Assembly (NCBI RefSeq): GCF_002007235.1
Contig: NZ_MUHW01000011.1
Span: 1-64,000 of the forward strand
Length of the DNA stretch: 64,000 bases
Direction of reading: 5' to 3'
Source of the DNA: Oribacterium sp. C9
Lineage (GTDB): Bacteria > Bacillota > Clostridia > Lachnospirales > Lachnospiraceae
Part shown: in pieces, positions 35,844 to 43,535 of the stretch
Position numbering within the stretch: position 1 is the first letter of the stretch
Layout of the letters: each line of letters starts with the position of its first letter
The notes under the pieces: generated by a model
The model's input: the letters and a program-made list of their open reading frames with translations, nothing else
Told to the model about the DNA's origin: nothing
Database searches by the model: none
Position numbers and translations under genes: made by a program

Positions 35844-35876
35844 AAAGGTTTCCCGCAAGGAAGCCTTTTTCTTTTT
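35844..35876 (+). terminator. Terminator after efp
   Basis: AAAGGTTTCC pairs with GGAAGCCTTT across a CGCAA loop, followed by TTCTTTTTT. Its position shows that the upstream part of the argS reading frame is not translated. Confidence 0.88.
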
Positions 35877-35894
35877 TCTGAAAGGAGTTTTACT

Positions 35895-37700
35895 TTGACT
35901 ACAATACTTAATGTTATAGGAGATGCTGTAAGAACCGGATTTGCTCTTGCAGGTTATGATTCTGAGCTTGGAAAGGTGACGATCTCTAATCGCCCTGATC
36001 TATGCGAGTATCAGTGCAACGGTGCCATGGCAGGTGCAAAGCAGTATCACAAGAAGCCGATAGATATCGCAAATGAGGTTGTTGAGAAGCTTAAGGATAT
36101 GAAGCGTGACGATGTTGTCATGTTCTCAGAGGTCACAGCAGTTATGCCCGGATTCATCAACATTAATCTTTCAGCAGAACTGGTTAAGAAGTATCTCAAC
36201 GAGATGACCTTCCATGAGGATCTGGGACTCGATGCCCACGAAGGAAAGAAGATCATAGTTGACTACGGCGGAGCAAACGTAGCTAAGCCTCTTCATGTAG
36301 GTCATCTTCGTTCAGCAGTTATCGGAGAGACCATCAAGCGTATGGCGCTTCAGCAGGGCAATGAGGTCATCGGTGATGTACATCTCGGTGACTGGGGACT
36401 TCAGATGGGGCTCATCATCGCCGAGCTTGAGGACAGAGGACAGCTTGATGAAGATCTCAATATCTCGCAGCTTGAAGAGGTCTATCCTTTTGCATCTAAA
36501 AAGGCAAAGGACAAGAATGAAGACGGTACACTTGTAAACCCTGATTTTGCAGAGAGAGCTCATACAGCAACTGTAAAGCTTCAGGAGGGGGATCCCAAGT
36601 ACCGTGAGGTATGGAAGAAGATCATGCAGGTTTCTGTAGCGGATCTCAAGAAGAATTACGGAAATCTGGATGTTCATTTTGATCTCTGGAAGGGAGAGAG
36701 TGACGCTCAGCCATACATCCCGGGACTTATTCAGGATCTTCAGGATAAGGGACTTGCTTATGAGTCACAGGGGGCTCTTGTTGTGGATGTCTGTGAGGAG
36801 TCAGATCCTAAGGAGATTCCTCCATGTATGGTTCGTAAGTCAGACGGCGGTGCTCTTTATGCCACATCAGATCTCGGTACCATCATTGAAAGAGAGAAGC
36901 TTTACAAGCCGGACGAGTACATTTATATCGCTGACAGCCGTCAGTCTCTCCACTATACCCAGTTCTTCAGAGTTGCCAGAAAGGCAGGCTTCGTAAGACC
37001 TGAGGAGGAGCTCAAGTTTATCGGTTTCGGAACCATGAACGGTAAGGATGGAAAGCCATTTAAGACCCGTGAGGGTGGTGTTCTCCGTCTCGAGAATCTT
37101 ATAAGGGAGACAAACGATAAGGTTTATGAGCGTATCAGGGAATCAAGAGGTGATGAGATAACAGAGGAAGAGGCTAAGAATATAGCTTCCATCGTTGGTC
37201 TTGCAGCTCTTAAGTACGGTGACCTCAGCAATCAGGCCACCAAGGATTACGTCTTTGACCTTGACAAGTTCACATCCTTCGAGGGAAATACAGGACCTTA
37301 TATCCTTTATACCATCGTTCGTATCAGCTCTATCATCCGTAAGTTCATGCTGGAGCAGGGCATAGCTCAGGATGTAAAGGTAGAGGATTATATCAGGGAT
37401 CATGCAGTTGATTTCTCCATCCTTCCGGTTGAGGACAAGAGCGGACGCGGACTCCAGACTCTTCTCACAAGATACCATGATGAGATAAACGGTGCATGGA
37501 AGGATCTGGCTCCTCACCGTATATGCTCATATATCTATGAAGTATCAAACGCATTCAACAGCTTCTATCATGACGTTAAGTTCCTTGGCGAGCCTGATGA
37601 AGCAAAGAAGCAGGGCTATATGGCTCTTCTCATGCTCACATGGAAGGTGCTGAACACCTGCATCAACACACTGGGATTCAGTGCACCTGAGAGAATGTGA
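35895..37700 (+). CDS. argS: Arginyl-tRNA synthetase
   Basis: This 601-residue class I synthetase has an N-terminal recognition domain, HIGH-equivalent HVGHLRSAV in ANVAKPLHVGHLRSA, and a C-terminal DALR anticodon domain ending LGFSAPERM. I chose TTG 35895 as start because AAAGGAG lies 7 bases upstream and the reading frame before it runs through the efp terminator. A repeat element follows directly after the stop codon. Confidence 0.95.
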   Translation: MTTILNVIGDAVRTGFALAGYDSELGKVTISNRPDLCEYQCNGAMAGAKQYHKKPIDIANEVVEKLKDMKRDDVVMFSEVTAVMPGFININLSAELVKKYLNEMTFHEDLGLDAHEGKKIIVDYGGANVAKPLHVGHLRSAVIGETIKRMALQQGNEVIGDVHLGDWGLQMGLIIAELEDRGQLDEDLNISQLEEVYPFASKKAKDKNEDGTLVNPDFAERAHTATVKLQEGDPKYREVWKKIMQVSVADLKKNYGNLDVHFDLWKGESDAQPYIPGLIQDLQDKGLAYESQGALVVDVCEESDPKEIPPCMVRKSDGGALYATSDLGTIIEREKLYKPDEYIYIADSRQSLHYTQFFRVARKAGFVRPEEELKFIGFGTMNGKDGKPFKTREGGVLRLENLIRETNDKVYERIRESRGDEITEEEAKNIASIVGLAALKYGDLSNQATKDYVFDLDKFTSFEGNTGPYILYTIVRISSIIRKFMLEQGIAQDVKVEDYIRDHAVDFSILPVEDKSGRGLQTLLTRYHDEINGAWKDLAPHRICSYIYEVSNAFNSFYHDVKFLGEPDEAKKQGYMALLMLTWKVLNTCINTLGFSAPERM

Positions 37701-37715
37701 GTGGAGGCAATCAGA

Positions 37716-37753
37716 GCCGAGCCTGACCGGCGGAGCGCAGCGGGTACGGTCAA
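37716..37753. repeat. Second copy of an intergenic repeat element
   Basis: These 38 bases match 33726-33763 with two differences and contain the TGACC/GGTCA-bounded GC-rich stem. Both elements start shortly after a stop codon with a GTGGAGG sequence (37700 and 33637 areas). It lies between argS and the phosphodiesterase gene. Confidence 0.85.
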
Positions 37754-37782
37754 CTAAATTCATCAAGAAGGAGAAAGAAAAA

Positions 37783-38340
37783 ATGAAATACTTTATCGCA
37801 AGTGATATACATGGCTCTGCATACTGGTGCAGAAAGACTCTTGAAGCATTTTCTCAGAGTGGTGCCGAGCGCCTTGTTATATTAGGTGACATCCTCTATC
37901 ATGGACCCCGTAACGAGCTTCCGAAGGACTATTCACCGAAAGACGTGATTTCAATGCTTAATCCTCTGAAAGATCGTATCTGGGCAGTACGCGGAAACTG
38001 TGATGCGGAAGTGGATCAGATGGTTCTCGAATTTCCTATCATGGCTGACTATGCAGTACTTGTGCTTAATGGACATACTATTTTCACCACACATGGTCAT
38101 CTTTTCAATGAGGAGCAGCTTCCTCCTATTATGGAGGGTGATGCCATACTTCATGGTCATACTCATCTGGTAAATGCCGAGAAACTTGAGAAGGACGGAA
38201 AGAGCTTCTACCATCTGAATCCCGGAAGTACATCACTTCCCAAGGGAGGATATCCTAACAGCTATGCTATTCTGGACGGTGATGTATTTACAGTCAATGA
38301 TTTCGATGGAAATGTTATCAAGAGCATAACATTGGGATGA
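37783..38340 (+). CDS. yfcE: YfcE-type metallophosphodiesterase
   Basis: This 185-residue calcineurin-like phosphoesterase has metal motifs SDIHG (8-12), GDILYHGPRNELP, GNCDAEVDQM and HGHTH. The GPRNxLP and GNCDxEVDQM stretches match the YfcE family, which hydrolyses phosphodiesters in vitro with unknown natural substrate. I chose ATG 37783 because AAGGAG lies upstream and the earlier part of the frame is the repeat element. Confidence 0.92.
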   Translation: MKYFIASDIHGSAYWCRKTLEAFSQSGAERLVILGDILYHGPRNELPKDYSPKDVISMLNPLKDRIWAVRGNCDAEVDQMVLEFPIMADYAVLVLNGHTIFTTHGHLFNEEQLPPIMEGDAILHGHTHLVNAEKLEKDGKSFYHLNPGSTSLPKGGYPNSYAILDGDVFTVNDFDGNVIKSITLG

Positions 38341-38390
38341 AGCTATAGAAAAATTATCATTGTTTGACATTGATAAAAAAAGTCATAAAC

Positions 38391-38419
38391 TTGAATATGG
38401 TGATTTTGATCACTGTAAA
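38391..38419 (+). promoter_or_regulatory. Tentative promoter of the mgtE leader
   Basis: TTGAAT (38391-38396) and TGTAAA (38414-38419) are 17 bases apart. An alternative -35, TTGACA (38364-38369), lies in an inverted repeat TTATCA/TGATAA but lacks a well-spaced -10. Confidence 0.4.
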
Positions 38420-38442
38420 ACTAAAATATAAGGAGGATACAA

Positions 38443-38535
38443 ATGGACAGTTGTGATAGTCGAAGTCGAAGTTTATATAACGATGGACTGACTTTAGGTA
38501 TACAAAGTGTCTTTTTGTATACCTATATCCTGTAA
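38443..38535 (+). CDS. Leader peptide upstream of mgtE (30 residues)
   Basis: ATG 38443 is preceded at ideal distance by AAGGAGG (38430-38436). The reading frame encodes 30 residues and ends with TAA at 38533-38535. It starts MDSCDSRSRSLY and ends FLYTYIL. The good ribosome site, short length and position in the long mgtE leader suggest a regulatory peptide rather than a stable protein. Its end overlaps a perfect 12-bp hairpin, and its middle (38481-38493) can pair with the 5' arm of the downstream terminator. The peptide sequence matches no leader I know (not MgtL). Confidence 0.6.
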   Translation: MDSCDSRSRSLYNDGLTLGIQSVFLYTYIL

Positions 38536-38624
38536 GGCTTTATTTCGCATATTATTGAGTCTCATCCATCGTTTTTATTTCACGACATTTCACATCTGTT
38601 GTGTGATTACGCGATGGATTTTTT
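38481..38624 (+). promoter_or_regulatory. Putative transcription attenuator in the mgtE leader
   Basis: A 12-bp stem TAGGTATACAAA (38495-38506) with TTTGTATACCTA (38514-38525) lies in the leader ORF. The terminator-like stem is ATCCATCG (38564-38571) with CGATGGAT (38612-38619), an inner TCACA/TGTGA stem, and a T run to 38624. CGATGGA (38481-38487) plus GACT (38490-38493) can instead pair with AGTC (38558-38561) and TCCATCG (38565-38571), which would disrupt the terminator. Confidence 0.6.
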
Positions 38625-38658
38625 GCGCCCTTTTTTCAGGGCGGAGAGGAGGCTTGAA

Positions 38659-40053
38659 ATGAATAAAGAGATATTGAAAGAACCGGTATTTGTAAATGAT
38701 ATAGTCATGCTGATAAGGAGCGGATGCTCTGATACGGAACTCAGAGAAAAGCTCGAGGACTACCATGACAATGATATAGCAGAGAGTCTTGAACAGCTTG
38801 AACCTTCCGAAAGAAAACGTCTGTTTTCCATACTTGGAACAGAATGGTGTTCCGAGGTCTTTGCCTACATAGATGATCCAAAGCCTTATATCAAGGAATT
38901 CGGAGCAAAGCAGATCGCGGAATTTATCAATGAGATGGATTCTGATGATGCTGCCGATATCCTGGAGATGCTGGATGAAGGTACACGGAGTGAGATAAGC
39001 TCTTATCTTGATGATGATGTGAAAGCCGACATTAATCTCATCAATTCCTATTCGGATGATGAAATCGGAAGTCTCATCACAACCAACTATATCGAGATAA
39101 AAAAGACCCTTTCTATATCAGAGGCCACTCAGGAGCTTATACGACAGGCCGGTGAAAATGACAATATTTCTACAATTTATGTCAATGATGAAGATGGAAA
39201 GTATTGCGGTACCATAGATCTGAAGGACCTGATCATTGCCAGAAGAACAGACGATCTTGATACCATCATATCTTATTCATATCCATATCTTCTAGATAAG
39301 GAAAGGATTTCGGATTGTATCGATAGGATAAAGGATTACGAAGAGAATTCACTTCCGGTCCTTGATTCAGAGAAAAAACTGTTGGGTATACTGACGCCCC
39401 AGAGCGTGATAGAGGCTGTAGATGATGAGCTGGGTGATGATTATGCAAAGCTGGGTGGTCTTACTTCAGAAGAGGATCTCAGGGAAACCACCAAAGAAAG
39501 CATTAAAAAGCGTCTTCCATGGCTTATAGTTCTTTTGTTCCTGGGAATGCTTGTTTCCACGGTGGTAGGTGCATTTGAAGGCGTTGTGGCTATTCTGCCT
39601 ATTATAATATGCTTCCAGTCACTGATCCTTGATATGGCTGGAAATGTAGGAACCCAGTCCCTTGCGGTTACCATCCGCGTTCTTATGGACGAGAATCTGA
39701 AGGGAAAAGAGAAGCTTATGCTCGTTGTGAAAGAGGCGAAGGTCGGGATCGGCAACGGAATGCTGTTGGGAATCATGACTGTGATCTTCCTGGGAATATA
39801 CATCACCATCGTGAAGGGATACGGATGGAATGAGGCATTTCTGATCTCCGCCTGTGTCGGAGTCTCGCTGCTACTTGCCATGGTCATATCAAGTCTGGTA
39901 GGAACGCTGGTGCCTATGTTTTTTCATAGGCTTAATATAGATCCGGCAGTTGCTTCCGGCCCCCTTATCACGACCCTTAACGATCTTGTGGCGGTAGTTA
40001 CATATTATGGTCTTGCGTGGGTCTTTCTCATCAAAATAATGAGCCTTGCTTAA
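38659..40053 (+). CDS. mgtE: Magnesium transporter MgtE
   Basis: This 464-residue channel has an N-terminal MgtE domain (about 15-125), two CBS domains (about 135-260) and five membrane helices (about 290-460). Conserved motifs are GNVGTQSLAV and the pore Asp in TTLNDLVAV. The acidic N domain and CBS domains close the pore when cytosolic Mg2+ is high. I chose ATG 38659 after GAGAGGAGG; the earlier in-frame codons lie in the terminator structure. No M-box riboswitch is apparent; control may be through the leader peptide described above. Confidence 0.95.
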   Translation: MNKEILKEPVFVNDIVMLIRSGCSDTELREKLEDYHDNDIAESLEQLEPSERKRLFSILGTEWCSEVFAYIDDPKPYIKEFGAKQIAEFINEMDSDDAADILEMLDEGTRSEISSYLDDDVKADINLINSYSDDEIGSLITTNYIEIKKTLSISEATQELIRQAGENDNISTIYVNDEDGKYCGTIDLKDLIIARRTDDLDTIISYSYPYLLDKERISDCIDRIKDYEENSLPVLDSEKKLLGILTPQSVIEAVDDELGDDYAKLGGLTSEEDLRETTKESIKKRLPWLIVLLFLGMLVSTVVGAFEGVVAILPIIICFQSLILDMAGNVGTQSLAVTIRVLMDENLKGKEKLMLVVKEAKVGIGNGMLLGIMTVIFLGIYITIVKGYGWNEAFLISACVGVSLLLAMVISSLVGTLVPMFFHRLNIDPAVASGPLITTLNDLVAVVTYYGLAWVFLIKIMSLA

Positions 40054-40070
40054 CAGGATTAATTAAATAT

Positions 40071-40118
40071 AGTGCCGCTGACACGGAGAAATGAAGTTTT
40101 CCTGTCAGCGGCACTTTT
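40071..40118. terminator. Terminator between mgtE and the convergent PstS-like gene
   Basis: AGTGCCGCTGACA (40071-40083) pairs perfectly with TGTCAGCGGCACT (40103-40115), with Ts on the plus strand. Confidence 0.9.
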
Positions 40119-40121
40119 ATT

Positions 40122-41111
40122 CTATCGAAGACTTCGTCCTATATAGCCACATCCTTCGATGAGTTCCTGACCTTCTTTAGTCAGTATCCAGTCCACCAGT
40201 TTTTTTACGTTTTGATTTTCATTATCCTTTCGGTATACTGCATAGAAAGATGCCACAAGAGGATAAGTGCCGTTTTTAATGTTTTCCTCATCAGGATATG
40301 CTCCGTTTAATGAAAGCATCTTAACATTTTCATTTGCAACCATACCCGATAAATAATATCTGAAGGAATAGCCTATAGATGCACCGAAAACCGCAAATAT
40401 ATCTCTTCGGGAGATCATGTCGTTTTCCATGAATTTCTCCATCATGGTCTGACTGCCGGAGTTCCTGATCCTGATAAGAGGATCTATAAGTCTGTCAGGT
40501 CCACCGACCACTTTCCAGTTTTTGATCTTTCCACGATATATTCCTTTTACAGCATCTATGGAAAGATCATCCACAGGATTCTTTTTGTTGACAAAAAATA
40601 CAAATGCTTCAAGTCCTATGGGGACGATTTCCAGCTCTACTCCCTGTTGCCGTGCTGACTCAAGCTGCTGTCCGGAGGGGTGTGCAGTGAAAAACAGGTC
40701 GACGGAGCCATCCAAAAGAGCATCAAATCCCCGTATTGTGTTGTGATACTGCATGACACTGTCGGACGCGAAATTCTCGCCATACTGATTGTCGTCGGAA
40801 AAAGCGCCACCTTTGTAGGTGACTGTTCCCTCGGGATATACAGCATCTATTATGGAAGCATATACCGGTACCAGTGCTGCAGCACCGTCAAGTACAGGCA
40901 GATCATCTTCATTTGAAAAATGTAAGGATGAACCGGTTCTTGCCAGCTGAGAATCCTTCTCAAAAGGCAGATACTTCGCAACGTCAACCATCCTTGTCTG
41001 ATTTACACCGCTGTAGTTGTTTCCTACGCGGGAGGTGACAGCAGCATACAGAAAGACATTGACAGAAATAAAGAAAAGAAGGAGTGCCGCAATGATGAGA
41101 CATTTTTTCAT
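40122..41111 (-). CDS. PstS-like substrate-binding protein with N-terminal membrane anchor
   Basis: This 329-residue protein has a hydrophobic N-terminus (about 4-26) without a lipobox Cys, followed by a PstS-like fold: SFYAVYRKD, GIYRGKIKNWKVVGG and IRNSGSQTMMEKFM are typical of phosphate-binding proteins. No pstCAB genes are nearby, so it may sense rather than transport, or feed another system. Its start ATG (41111) overlaps the stop of the 47-residue gene upstream and has AAGGAAG, so it is the last gene of a four-gene minus-strand operon. Confidence 0.8.
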   Translation of the reverse strand: MKKCLIIAALLLFFISVNVFLYAAVTSRVGNNYSGVNQTRMVDVAKYLPFEKDSQLARTGSSLHFSNEDDLPVLDGAAALVPVYASIIDAVYPEGTVTYKGGAFSDDNQYGENFASDSVMQYHNTIRGFDALLDGSVDLFFTAHPSGQQLESARQQGVELEIVPIGLEAFVFFVNKKNPVDDLSIDAVKGIYRGKIKNWKVVGGPDRLIDPLIRIRNSGSQTMMEKFMENDMISRRDIFAVFGASIGYSFRYYLSGMVANENVKMLSLNGAYPDEENIKNGTYPLVASFYAVYRKDNENQNVKKLVDWILTKEGQELIEGCGYIGRSLR

Positions 41112-41251
41112 AGCCACACTTCCTTCGATATAAAATAAATAATGGATGAATGCTTATATGCGTAAAGTATATAAGCCGCATGAACAGCAGTAAGTATAAC
41201 ACCGGCTATAACGATCAGTATCACGATCCTCAAAAATAATTTATCGCTCAT
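41108..41251 (-). CDS. Small membrane protein, 47 residues
   Basis: The minus-strand ATG at 41251 opens a 47-residue frame that ends at 41108-41110 and overlaps the PstS-like start by ATGA. Residues about 7-31 form one hydrophobic helix, with charged ends (MSDKLFLR; FISKEVWL). The start lies one base after the stop of the preceding 72-residue gene, so translation is probably coupled. No family recognised. Confidence 0.6.
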   Translation of the reverse strand: MSDKLFLRIVILIVIAGVILTAVHAAYILYAYKHSSIIYFISKEVWL

Positions 41252-41252
41252 T

Positions 41253-41471
41253 TTACATGTTTTGAACTATGGCTATGGTCAGAAGGATCAAAAGCACCGC
41301 AAGGACGATTATGGAAATCAGCATTCCGGCACTGAGTATCAAAAGCACGGTTATACCGAGTTTTCGCTTTCTGCCTTCCGCTTTTGCAGCTTTTCCGTCC
41401 TGTATGAAAAGATAAAGTGAGAGGAGGAAAATGATAATGAACGGAGCAATATAGACAAGGTCTTTATACAT
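41253..41471 (-). CDS. Small membrane protein with two helices, 72 residues
   Basis: Two hydrophobic helices (about 5-24 and 42-70) flank a basic cytoplasmic loop (KAAKAEGRKRKLG). A GGAGG site lies upstream. It follows the methyltransferase gene by 15 bases and is coupled to the 47-residue gene. Function unknown; holin-like or accessory roles cannot be told apart. Confidence 0.72.
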   Translation of the reverse strand: MYKDLVYIAPFIIIFLLSLYLFIQDGKAAKAEGRKRKLGITVLLILSAGMLISIIVLAVLLILLTIAIVQNM

Positions 41472-41486
41472 ATAAATCCTCCGGTG

Positions 41487-42050
41487 TCACATCGCGATCC
41501 TTCGGTTTTTCATAACGAAAACATATGCGGGGGGAAGATTCCACATTTCTTTCAGAGTCTCGTTAATGCTGAGATATCGCTCAAAAAAGTCTCGTTTAAT
41601 AAGGCTGTACTGAAATGTAATGAACTCTCCGCGGTTACCTAATGCGGTCCTTGTTGCATTCAGTACTTTGTCGGAAATGTCACCCGGAAGAGATGTGAAA
41701 GGAAGACCTGAAATGATGTAATCAGCATGGTCATAACCGTAAGCCCTAAGATATTCCATGACGTATTCTGCATTTCCATGGATAAGATGTACATTTTTCT
41801 CTCCGCGGAATCTGTGTGCCAGCTTTTTGCAGAATTCCTCATTCTGTTCGATAAGGAGCAAAACGGTTTCAGGCCTTCTGTGAGCGATCAGCTCTTTTGT
41901 AAATGAGCCTGTGCCGGGACCGTACTCGACGATTACCTCGGCATTGTCAAAATCAATGGGTTTCATCATCTTTCTGGAAAGCTTCCTGCCGCTTGGGGCA
42001 ACTGCACCTATACTACGGGGATGTTTGATATATTCATAAATAAAACTCAT
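41487..42050 (-). CDS. SAM-dependent methyltransferase, PmtA / rRNA dimethylase-like
   Basis: This 187-residue Rossmann methyltransferase has motif I VEYGPGTGSFTKEL, acidic motif II LIEQNEEF and motif IV IISGLPFTSLP. It fits the family often annotated as phospholipid N-methyltransferase or rRNA adenine dimethylase-like (COG3963). I chose ATG 42050 over GTG 42062 because of ribosome-site spacing. It is the first gene of the four-gene minus-strand operon. The association with small membrane proteins favours a lipid over an RNA substrate, but this is inference. Confidence 0.8.
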   Translation of the reverse strand: MSFIYEYIKHPRSIGAVAPSGRKLSRKMMKPIDFDNAEVIVEYGPGTGSFTKELIAHRRPETVLLLIEQNEEFCKKLAHRFRGEKNVHLIHGNAEYVMEYLRAYGYDHADYIISGLPFTSLPGDISDKVLNATRTALGNRGEFITFQYSLIKRDFFERYLSINETLKEMWNLPPAYVFVMKNRRIAM

Positions 42051-42215
42051 AGTCCTCACCACCTGATTTGTTCATTTCCATTAATCATACCAGTGTTTCA
42101 TATATAATTACTATGAAAAATGTATAAAAAACTTTATAATGGCAATAGCTATACAGATTATGTTATGATAATAATATGTTTAGTTTATGATGTTCGTTCA
42201 TATAGGAGCATTGGT

Positions 42216-42665
42216 ATGGATTTAGTAGAGAAGAATAAGCGTGAACTTATCGTTGATGCAGAGGTCGAAAAACTTGATAATGTACTTGATTTCATAAGCG
42301 GATATCTTTCTGAGCTCGGATGCAGCATGGCACTTGAGATGAAGATAAATGTCGCTTGCGAAGAAATTTTTGTAAATATAGCTCATTACGCATACAAAAA
42401 GATTTCTCCTGACTTAAAGGGAAAAGCGGTGATAATCCTCTCTCTGGATGACTCTGAAGAAAATTTTCAGATCATGTTCAGGGATAAGGGTATAGCGTAC
42501 AATCCTCTGGAAAAATCAGATCCGGATGTAAGCCTGAGTGCAGAGGAGAGAGACATTGGCGGACTCGGTATATATATGGTGAAGAAATCTATGGATGCTG
42601 TATTATATGAACGTCAGGGTGATGAAAATGTCCTGGTTCTGGTGAAGAATCTAAAGATGAAATAA
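42216..42665 (+). CDS. RsbW-like anti-sigma factor / HATPase
   Basis: This 149-residue protein has the HATPase fold of serine kinases of the RsbW/SpoIIAB type, with N-box KINVACEEIFVNIAHYAY, D-box MFRDKGIAYNPL and the glycine-rich GGLGIYMVKK. I chose ATG 42216 after TAGGAG. No anti-anti-sigma or sigma gene is adjacent, so the partner must be elsewhere. It is divergent from the methyltransferase operon. Confidence 0.87.
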   Translation: MDLVEKNKRELIVDAEVEKLDNVLDFISGYLSELGCSMALEMKINVACEEIFVNIAHYAYKKISPDLKGKAVIILSLDDSEENFQIMFRDKGIAYNPLEKSDPDVSLSAEERDIGGLGIYMVKKSMDAVLYERQGDENVLVLVKNLKMK

Positions 42666-42718
42666 GTCTATATCACCATTATAGAAGATTCATGTTCGGA
42701 GAAAGAAATTCAGATCAA

Positions 42719-42763
42719 AAAAGCCATCAGCTCATGTTAAATACATGCCTGATGGCTTTTACT
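42719..42763 (+). terminator. Terminator after the RsbW-like gene
   Basis: AAAAGCCATCAG (42719-42730 region) pairs with CTGATGGCTTTT (42749-42760), with an inner CATGT/ACATG stem. Confidence 0.9.
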
Positions 42764-42887
42764 ATATAAGTTAATTCACGCAGCCCTGTCTCTCGATGAC
42801 ACCTATGTTCTGAAGTGCGGATTGAATATGAAAAAAATGTAAGTTCGGAATAATTATTACACGTTATGTTCGATAAATGCTTAAAAC

Positions 42888-42948
42888 TTGACACTTATAC
42901 CCCTAGGTGGTATAAAATGAGCATAACAGATAGGATATAGGGGTATAT
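42888..42948 (+). promoter_or_regulatory. csoR promoter and CsoR-type operator
   Basis: TTGACA (42888-42893) and TATAAA (42911-42916) are 17 bases apart. The spacer carries TATACCCCTAGGTGGTATA (42896-42914), a GC-cored palindrome with TATACC/GGTATA ends like known CsoR operators. A second site-like sequence, ATATAGGGGTATAT (42935-42948), lies just downstream. This predicts tight autoregulation. Confidence 0.8.
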
Positions 42949-43042
42949 TGGCTGTATTCCATTATTATCCGACCGTTATTACATAAGACGGCAGTTGGAG
43001 CCGGATTTCCGGATTCAGTATTTGAAAAGGAAGGTGATATTC

Positions 43043-43357
43043 ATGTCATGTTGCTGCAGCACTGATGATAATGAGAGACATAAGCATAAGCCCAGAACAC
43101 CGGAACAGGAGAAGGCTCTTGTCAACAGACTGAATCGTATAGAAGGACAGATCTGTGGTATCAGAAAGATGATACAGGAAAACAGATATTGTCCGGATGT
43201 GCTCATACAGGTAAGCTCGGTTCAGGCATCTCTGAATTCCTTCAATAAGGAGCTCCTTTCCGCACATATAAAGACATGTGTTGTTGATGATATAAAGGAA
43301 GGAAATGAGGCGGTTGTGGACGAGCTCTGTGAACTTCTGAAAAAGACCATGAAGTGA
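43043..43357 (+). CDS. csoR: CsoR-family copper-sensing repressor
   Basis: This 104-residue four-helix repressor of the CsoR/RcnR family has the metal ligands of copper sensors: Cys in NRYCPD and the His-x3-Cys pair in SAHIKTC. The N-terminus adds MSCCCST, three further cysteines in a row. I chose ATG 43043; the upstream frame covers operator sequence. The matching operator lies in its own promoter. No copper ATPase or chaperone gene follows, so its target operon lies outside this window. Confidence 0.9.
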   Translation: MSCCCSTDDNERHKHKPRTPEQEKALVNRLNRIEGQICGIRKMIQENRYCPDVLIQVSSVQASLNSFNKELLSAHIKTCVVDDIKEGNEAVVDELCELLKKTMK

Positions 43358-43394
43358 TGGTATAAGTTAAACAGTAATAAATGATCTTTAACTG

Positions 43395-43427
43395 TTAGCA
43401 GTCGGGACGTCCGACTGCTAAATTTTT
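43395..43427 (+). terminator. Terminator after csoR
   Basis: TTAGCAGTCGG (43395-43405) pairs perfectly with CCGACTGCTAA (43411-43421), followed by a T run. Confidence 0.92.
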
Positions 43428-43535
43428 ATCTTTTGTTTATGTTTTTTCACAATGAATACACATTTAACCGGTATATTTGGTATCATCAATTCAAACTTAT
43501 GACATATAGGGGATGAGAAGTAGAAAGGGCATCTT

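Noticed and set aside
35808-35894. Upstream extension of argS
   Set aside because: The segment contains the efp terminator; the TTG at 35895 has its own ribosome site.
38341-38658. M-box (ykoK) magnesium riboswitch before mgtE
   Set aside because: The conserved M-box sequence blocks were not found. The leader instead holds a peptide frame and a terminator with an alternative pairing.
41487-42050. KsgA-type rRNA dimethylase
   Set aside because: It is shorter than KsgA and lacks its C-terminal domain; motif IV and context fit the PmtA-like group better.
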